A DNA stretch of 64,000 nucleotides from Agarophyton chilense (Eukaryota > Rhodophyta > Florideophyceae > Gracilariales > Gracilariaceae): positions 744,001-808,000 of the forward strand of contig JARGXX010000111.1 in assembly GCA_030374765.1 (NCBI GenBank), read 5' to 3'. A program made the translations under genes and the position numbers. This document shows positions 60,231 through 64,000 of this stretch, piece after piece (position 1 is the stretch's first letter; every line of letters starts with the position of its first letter). The notes under the pieces are model-generated. The model was not told the DNA's origin, did not search any database, and saw only the letters and a list, made by a program, of their open reading frames with translations.

Positions 60231-61359
60231 ATGAGGAAGGAGAATCCCGATTACGATTGTAAATCGGTTTTAGGGATACAATCGACGAAAGGAACTCTAT
60301 CAGCCCTTAACAAAACATCCTCGTCAAAACGCCAGGGATTCTGAGCGCATACACCAGTGCATTCACATCCTTCACCGTGCCGCTGCAAGACTGGGCCGGG
60401 GGTTTGGGATGATCATGTGGAAACTTTGACCGAAATTCGTTTAAGTCAGTTCGTCAGATGTCTGAATCACCGAATTCTGACACTCGGAATCAGTTTTCTG
60501 AAAAAATCGTCAAAACAGAAAACTCCTTTTTGAAATATCAATTTAGAGCTTGGAACCTATATCACAAATGGCATGTGTATTTGGGAATATAGTAGTGGGT
60601 TTGGTTGTGGGAGCTGAAATGGGTTGTTGGTCTAGGATTTGTTTTTGGGGAGTGGGGGTGAGCTAACTGAGACTTGATTAATTTCTGGTTAAGTCGCGTG
60701 GATGCCATGGCGTGGTAGTTTAAAAACACTATAGCTCCGTATAAAAAATTGAATAAATGTTGTCAAATTCTGGTTTTTACATTGCCAATTATTACTTAGA
60801 ATGCAAAGCGATATAGTACGAGCGTAGCGAGCTGTCACTGTAGTCAATGAGAGGAAATGTCCTTTAGAAGTCTTTAGGATATTCGGAAGACGTTAATAAA
60901 TGGCATTTGTTAAATCTCCAGCCTATATGTCTCCGATTTCTCAATGAGGTGTAGAATTATTTCGCTTACATCATCAAACAACTAAGTCCTTAATCTAATA
61001 CCACTCCATAACATTATAAAGTCTTATAATAGAATATATTCTTATGGCTAGGTTAAGAAAAAAGATTAAGCTAAGCAGGTTGATAATTATTTGTTTGAAG
61101 TGGACGTCGCTCTTATGTATTTGACCAACTTCAATCTCAACCCCTTAATAAAAAGATTCAAGATAATCCCTTGCCTTGATGGACTCTTACAATAATAAAA
61201 ATACTAAGTTATAAATACTTGGATCAAAAAACAAAGCGCCGTGGAGAGGGTCTTACATTAATGAATCTTGAGATCCAGAAAGACCTTTAAATGTATCTTG
61301 ACAAAGGTGGACTAGGTCCAATGGAATTAAAAGGATTGAGACCTACGCCATGTGTCGGT

Positions 61360-62080
61360 TTAGGTCATGGGCCGAGCTGTTGGAGATCCAACAGCAGGGT
61401 TTTCTACCCTGTACTTGGATAACGTACGATTATCGCTGTTTTTGTTTCGACAACGAATGGTAATTCGACGATTCGGCATTGCAGAACAAAAACAGTCCAA
61501 TCCATGTACAACTTTCGTGTACATGGAAGGGCCTGTACTACACAATCTTGACACAGGCCACGTCCACGCCTGCAGGCCAAACCCAAGAGTGGTCATGAAC
61601 TGCTGTCTTCGATTTATCTCGAGAAAGTGACTTCCTCGCTTTCGCTGGGATTTATAAGAACAAATATCACGTATAGCGGAAGCGATCATAGTTCTATAAT
61701 GGCATCGTCTACTTATTGGTATCTTTGTAATTATGTTCGTGGATCCATGGGAATCATTCGAGACCTCGCCCGCGTACATTATGCAAGGAAGTCGTTAGAA
61801 CTTATCCATCTTTTGATTGACGTCAGCGTGAGCGGAGTATGAATTGGAGACGCTTGAAGTAGACAAAGATTCGCGTGCAATCCTGTCGGCCATCATTCCC
61901 ATTCCATCGCAGGAAGCTTCTCAGCCAGCAACATTTCCAGGGATTGCTTCAACGACACCAACTGCGTCAAAAACATGTGCTTTTCTCAGTTCATATGCAT
62001 CTTGTACATCGAGGCCTTAGTTTTGTTGCGGTTTTTCCAATCTTTCTTGTTTCCATATCGCATTTTCATTGTATGAGAAT
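61360..62080 (+). pseudogene. Repeat-borne protein fragment, copy B
   Basis: Counterpart of 37063-37780. A 3-nt deletion removes the Arg in the TYWRYLC motif (TYWYLC here) and keeps the frame (61627-61842). The minus strand also has a 139-codon ORF (61779-61360), but codon-position evidence from the 7-kb copy favours the plus strand. Confidence 0.4.
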
Positions 62081-62720
62081 TTCTCTGAGTGTTTTTAGTC
62101 AGCACTGTTTACACTTTGGGAGTCCACTGATTGGCTTAAAGCAAATGGCTCGACCAGAATGTTCTGTTTTCTGCCTTGCCACCAACGAATTCTCCTTCCA
62201 GGCATCTGTTCTGTGACTTTCTCCTAATTCTGGTTTTATTATGCTTGGTCGTCATCGTTCGAAAACGGAACGCTTCTGCTATGAGGCGATATCTCCTAGC
62301 GACGCCGTTTCCTTCCTTTTGCTTGAGACATGATGATTTCAAAACTTCGACTTAAATCCAGGGTTCTATCGACGTTTAGAAATTGTTGGTATCATTGAGG
62401 TTATTCAATGAAATATCGGAGTCAAATTTCTGTTTATTGTTATGAACGATGGTAGGTATTTATCTCACTAGCAAGAGTTCTACTGGCTTTTGAGGTGTGC
62501 ACAATGAGCTCCAAAATTTGACCCGAGTTTTTCTAAAACTGGAATATTTAAAAGTTCGTAATTTTTGTTTTAACTCACTCTTTTCACTTGGTATCCGATG
62601 CGGTTTATCTACTCCTCCAGCTTCCATCCTCTCCATCGGGCGAGTTCTTCCCTCCGTTTTCTGTTTCACGTGGGTAACATTTTCGTCCTTCCGTACAATC
62701 TTCTGAGTGCAGCGTTCTTT
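62081..62720. other. Unassigned part of block 3, copy B
   Basis: Counterpart of 37781-38430; short ORFs only. Confidence 0.3.
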
Positions 62721-63109
62721 TCAAACAGATAACTCGCGCAGGTGCCAGTCTTCATAGGTCGCCATCATCAAAGATATCTTCTGGAGTACGTGTTTACACA
62801 AGTTATATGCATTGACCTGGATGCTTTTCTTTCGCTCCGCGCTGCTGAGCGTTCTGGTCCAGTAGCCTATAGGTCGATAGTCCTTCGGTGACTCCTCTTC
62901 CTGTAGCAGTGCACAACCCACTTGTAAATCAGAGGCATCTGCGTCCAGGAAGAAAGGCCTATTAGGCTTTGGTAAACCCAATATCGGTGGGTTTAGCAAT
63001 TTGTTCTTTAGGGTCTGAAATGCCTCGTACTCGTCGTCGGCAAGGGCTTCGAACTCCGAAGCTGTTCCCTTCTTTAGCGTCGCGTTGGGAGAGGCCGAGA
63101 TCTTGGCGA

Positions 63110-63130
63110 GGGGTTTAGGGGTTTTAGGGG
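63110..63130 (+). repeat. Telomere-like filler at deletion junction 2
   Basis: 21 nt on the plus strand: G4-T3A-G4-T4A-G4, identical to the first 21 nt of the filler at 56677. The left flank matches A to 38815 (GGCGA); the right flank matches A from 40797 (TGCCC). Confidence 0.9.
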
Positions 63131-63135
63131 TGCCC

Positions 63136-63162
63136 TTTTATACATTCTTTCATACATTCTTT
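63136..63162. repeat. 12-bp tandem duplication next to filler
   Basis: ATACATTCTTTC occurs twice in direct tandem here; copy A (40806 onward) has it once. It begins within 10 bp of the telomere-like filler, suggesting it arose in the same repair event. Confidence 0.8.
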
Positions 63163-64000
63163 CGGATCTCTGCCCCCGGTTTTTCTCTTCGCTTAGTGCT
63201 CGGACGGTTTTATACGTGCATCGTCAGGCAGATACCTCGTACAGTCACAGGTTTTGGTCACTGAAGGGCAGAGGAAGAGGGCCCTTGGAAAGCGAAAAAA
63301 AACGTCCTTGCGGAGCGGAAAGGGAGAATACTTAGGTGTGGGTGGTCCAGTGGTCGCTGTAGTTCCCTGTAAGGTATATGACGGGAGCCCGGACGGAGGA
63401 GCACTGGAATTGACTGCGAGGCTATCTCCCGAATCGACGGACTGGAGTTATGCATCCATGTCCGAGGCCGTGGAGCTAACCCAATGGGCTTGGTTGGGTT
63501 TGCGTAATGGAGTTCCATGTCCTCTGGTTGTATCAGCGTTGCACCTAGAGGTCCTGTAGGTTTTTCCATAACCCTCGGCTTAGGTAACGAGTCGTCGCAA
63601 GGAGTATTACGGGTTTTCCGTGTTGTAATAGCGAACATGTGTCCGAATGGCAGGGATAAATCCCGTGATGAAGTGACGTTGAAGCCGTCTCTCGGAGAAC
63701 ACGTTTCCACATCGGTAAGCCTTCTTCCATAGGTCGTCTGCGAAAGCCGATTCGTTCATGTTGGAGCTCTGCCTAAGCGATATTCCTTCCTGGTGGGCAT
63801 CCATTATGACTTTATTCGTGGCATAAGTTTCCAAGAGGTAAAGAACAATCTGAGTGTAAGACCTGAAGATCTCACGGTCTTGAGCATCCACGAGATCAGT
63901 TGTGCCAGATATCTTCGAACCACTCGATCACGCGCCTGTCCTGTCAGGAAGAATTGGAAAAGGTACAGAGCGGGGCCCTCGTGGACACCTTTTTGATCGC

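Larger units (their letters stand above)
57717..60469. other. Block present only in copy B, gag-like content
   Basis: 2753 bp between blocks 2 and 3. In copy A the flanks join directly at 36172/36173 (..CCTCCG then CCGAATTC..), so the difference is exact to the base. The block ends are TAGGCC.. and ..GAATCA, with no obvious terminal repeats. A duplicated CCG at the joint cannot be told from chance. Contains a gag-like ORF and a second coding-looking stretch, both on the plus strand. 58197-58210 and 58319-58333 share the motif TTGTATTGACGT. Confidence 0.7.
60470..63109. repeat. Segmental duplication, copy B, block 3
   Basis: Direct counterpart of 36173-38815. The offset changes by only 4 bp in 2.3 kb, including an in-frame loss of one Arg codon at about 61719. 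Confidence 0.9.
62721..64000 (-). mobile_element. Ty3/gypsy element, copy B, internally deleted, runs off right edge
   Basis: RNase H/RT end (62999-62721: FLDADASDLQVGCALLQEE, YRPIGYWTRTL) is joined through the telomere-like filler at 63110-63130 directly to gag (63131-64000). Protease and most of RT are missing compared with copy A. The gag part is better preserved than in A: ATNKVIMDAHQEGI, DDLWKKAYRCGNVFSERRLQ, FITGFIPAIRTHVRYY (63891-63607), with Tyr where A has a stop in LLETYAT. The gag 5' end lies outside the window. Confidence 0.8.

Noticed and set aside
61360-61779. 139-codon minus-strand ORF over the repeat-borne fragment
   Set aside because: Differences between the 7-kb and 37-kb copies fall on third positions of the plus-strand frame, not of this one.

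Overview
This is nuclear-type eukaryotic DNA. There are no bacterial operons or Shine-Dalgarno spacing. Coding frames are interrupted by GT..AG introns of about 40-66 nt (for example 15614-15654 and 16203-16268), and most of the recognisable coding sequence belongs to decayed mobile elements: Ty1/copia, Ty3/gypsy, a TNP2-type DNA transposon and a PIF/Harbinger transposon. The repertoire and the very short introns fit an alga or other protist, or possibly a fungus-like organism. I cannot name the species. I found no rRNA, tRNA or CRISPR.

Layout. 1-15.4 kb is single-copy: an edge-truncated minus-strand gene, a long unknown reading frame broken only by stop codons (1.3-3.2 kb), a degraded copia pol (3.4-6.1 kb), a small copia integrase remnant (8.1-8.5 kb), a zinc-finger pseudogene (9.8-10.7 kb), a membrane-protein ORF (11.0-11.7 kb), a decayed minus-strand gene (11.8-13.3 kb) and the 3' part of a multi-exon extracellular-type gene. 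From 15426 the window is dominated by a direct segmental duplication with a period of about 27.9 kb: copy A starts at 15426, copy B at 43320 and runs off the right edge. Each copy carries the 5' part of the multi-exon gene, a hydrophobic ORF, a divergent pair (unknown minus-strand gene / TNP2 transposase) and further decayed minus-strand genes. Copy A continues through a PIF/Harbinger transposase, unique DNA, a conserved 85-codon ORF, a repeat-borne protein fragment and a gypsy element.

The most interesting observation is in copy B. Relative to A it has lost 28784-35155 (about 6.4 kb, cutting the Harbinger transposase) and 38816-40796 (about 2.0 kb, cutting the gypsy pol/gag). Each lesion is sealed by the same 21-nt telomere-like filler, G4-T3A-G4-T4A-G4. 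Because A is continuous through known protein families at both places, the deletions happened in B. A second striking feature is that the copies differ by substitutions (about 1% to 17% depending on position) but hardly by indels: alignment offset drifts by only about 2-3 bp over 13.3 kb. Several dead genes here keep one reading frame for 1-3 kb while collecting stop codons. B also carries a 2.75-kb block absent from A that encodes a gag-like protein of unrecognised family.
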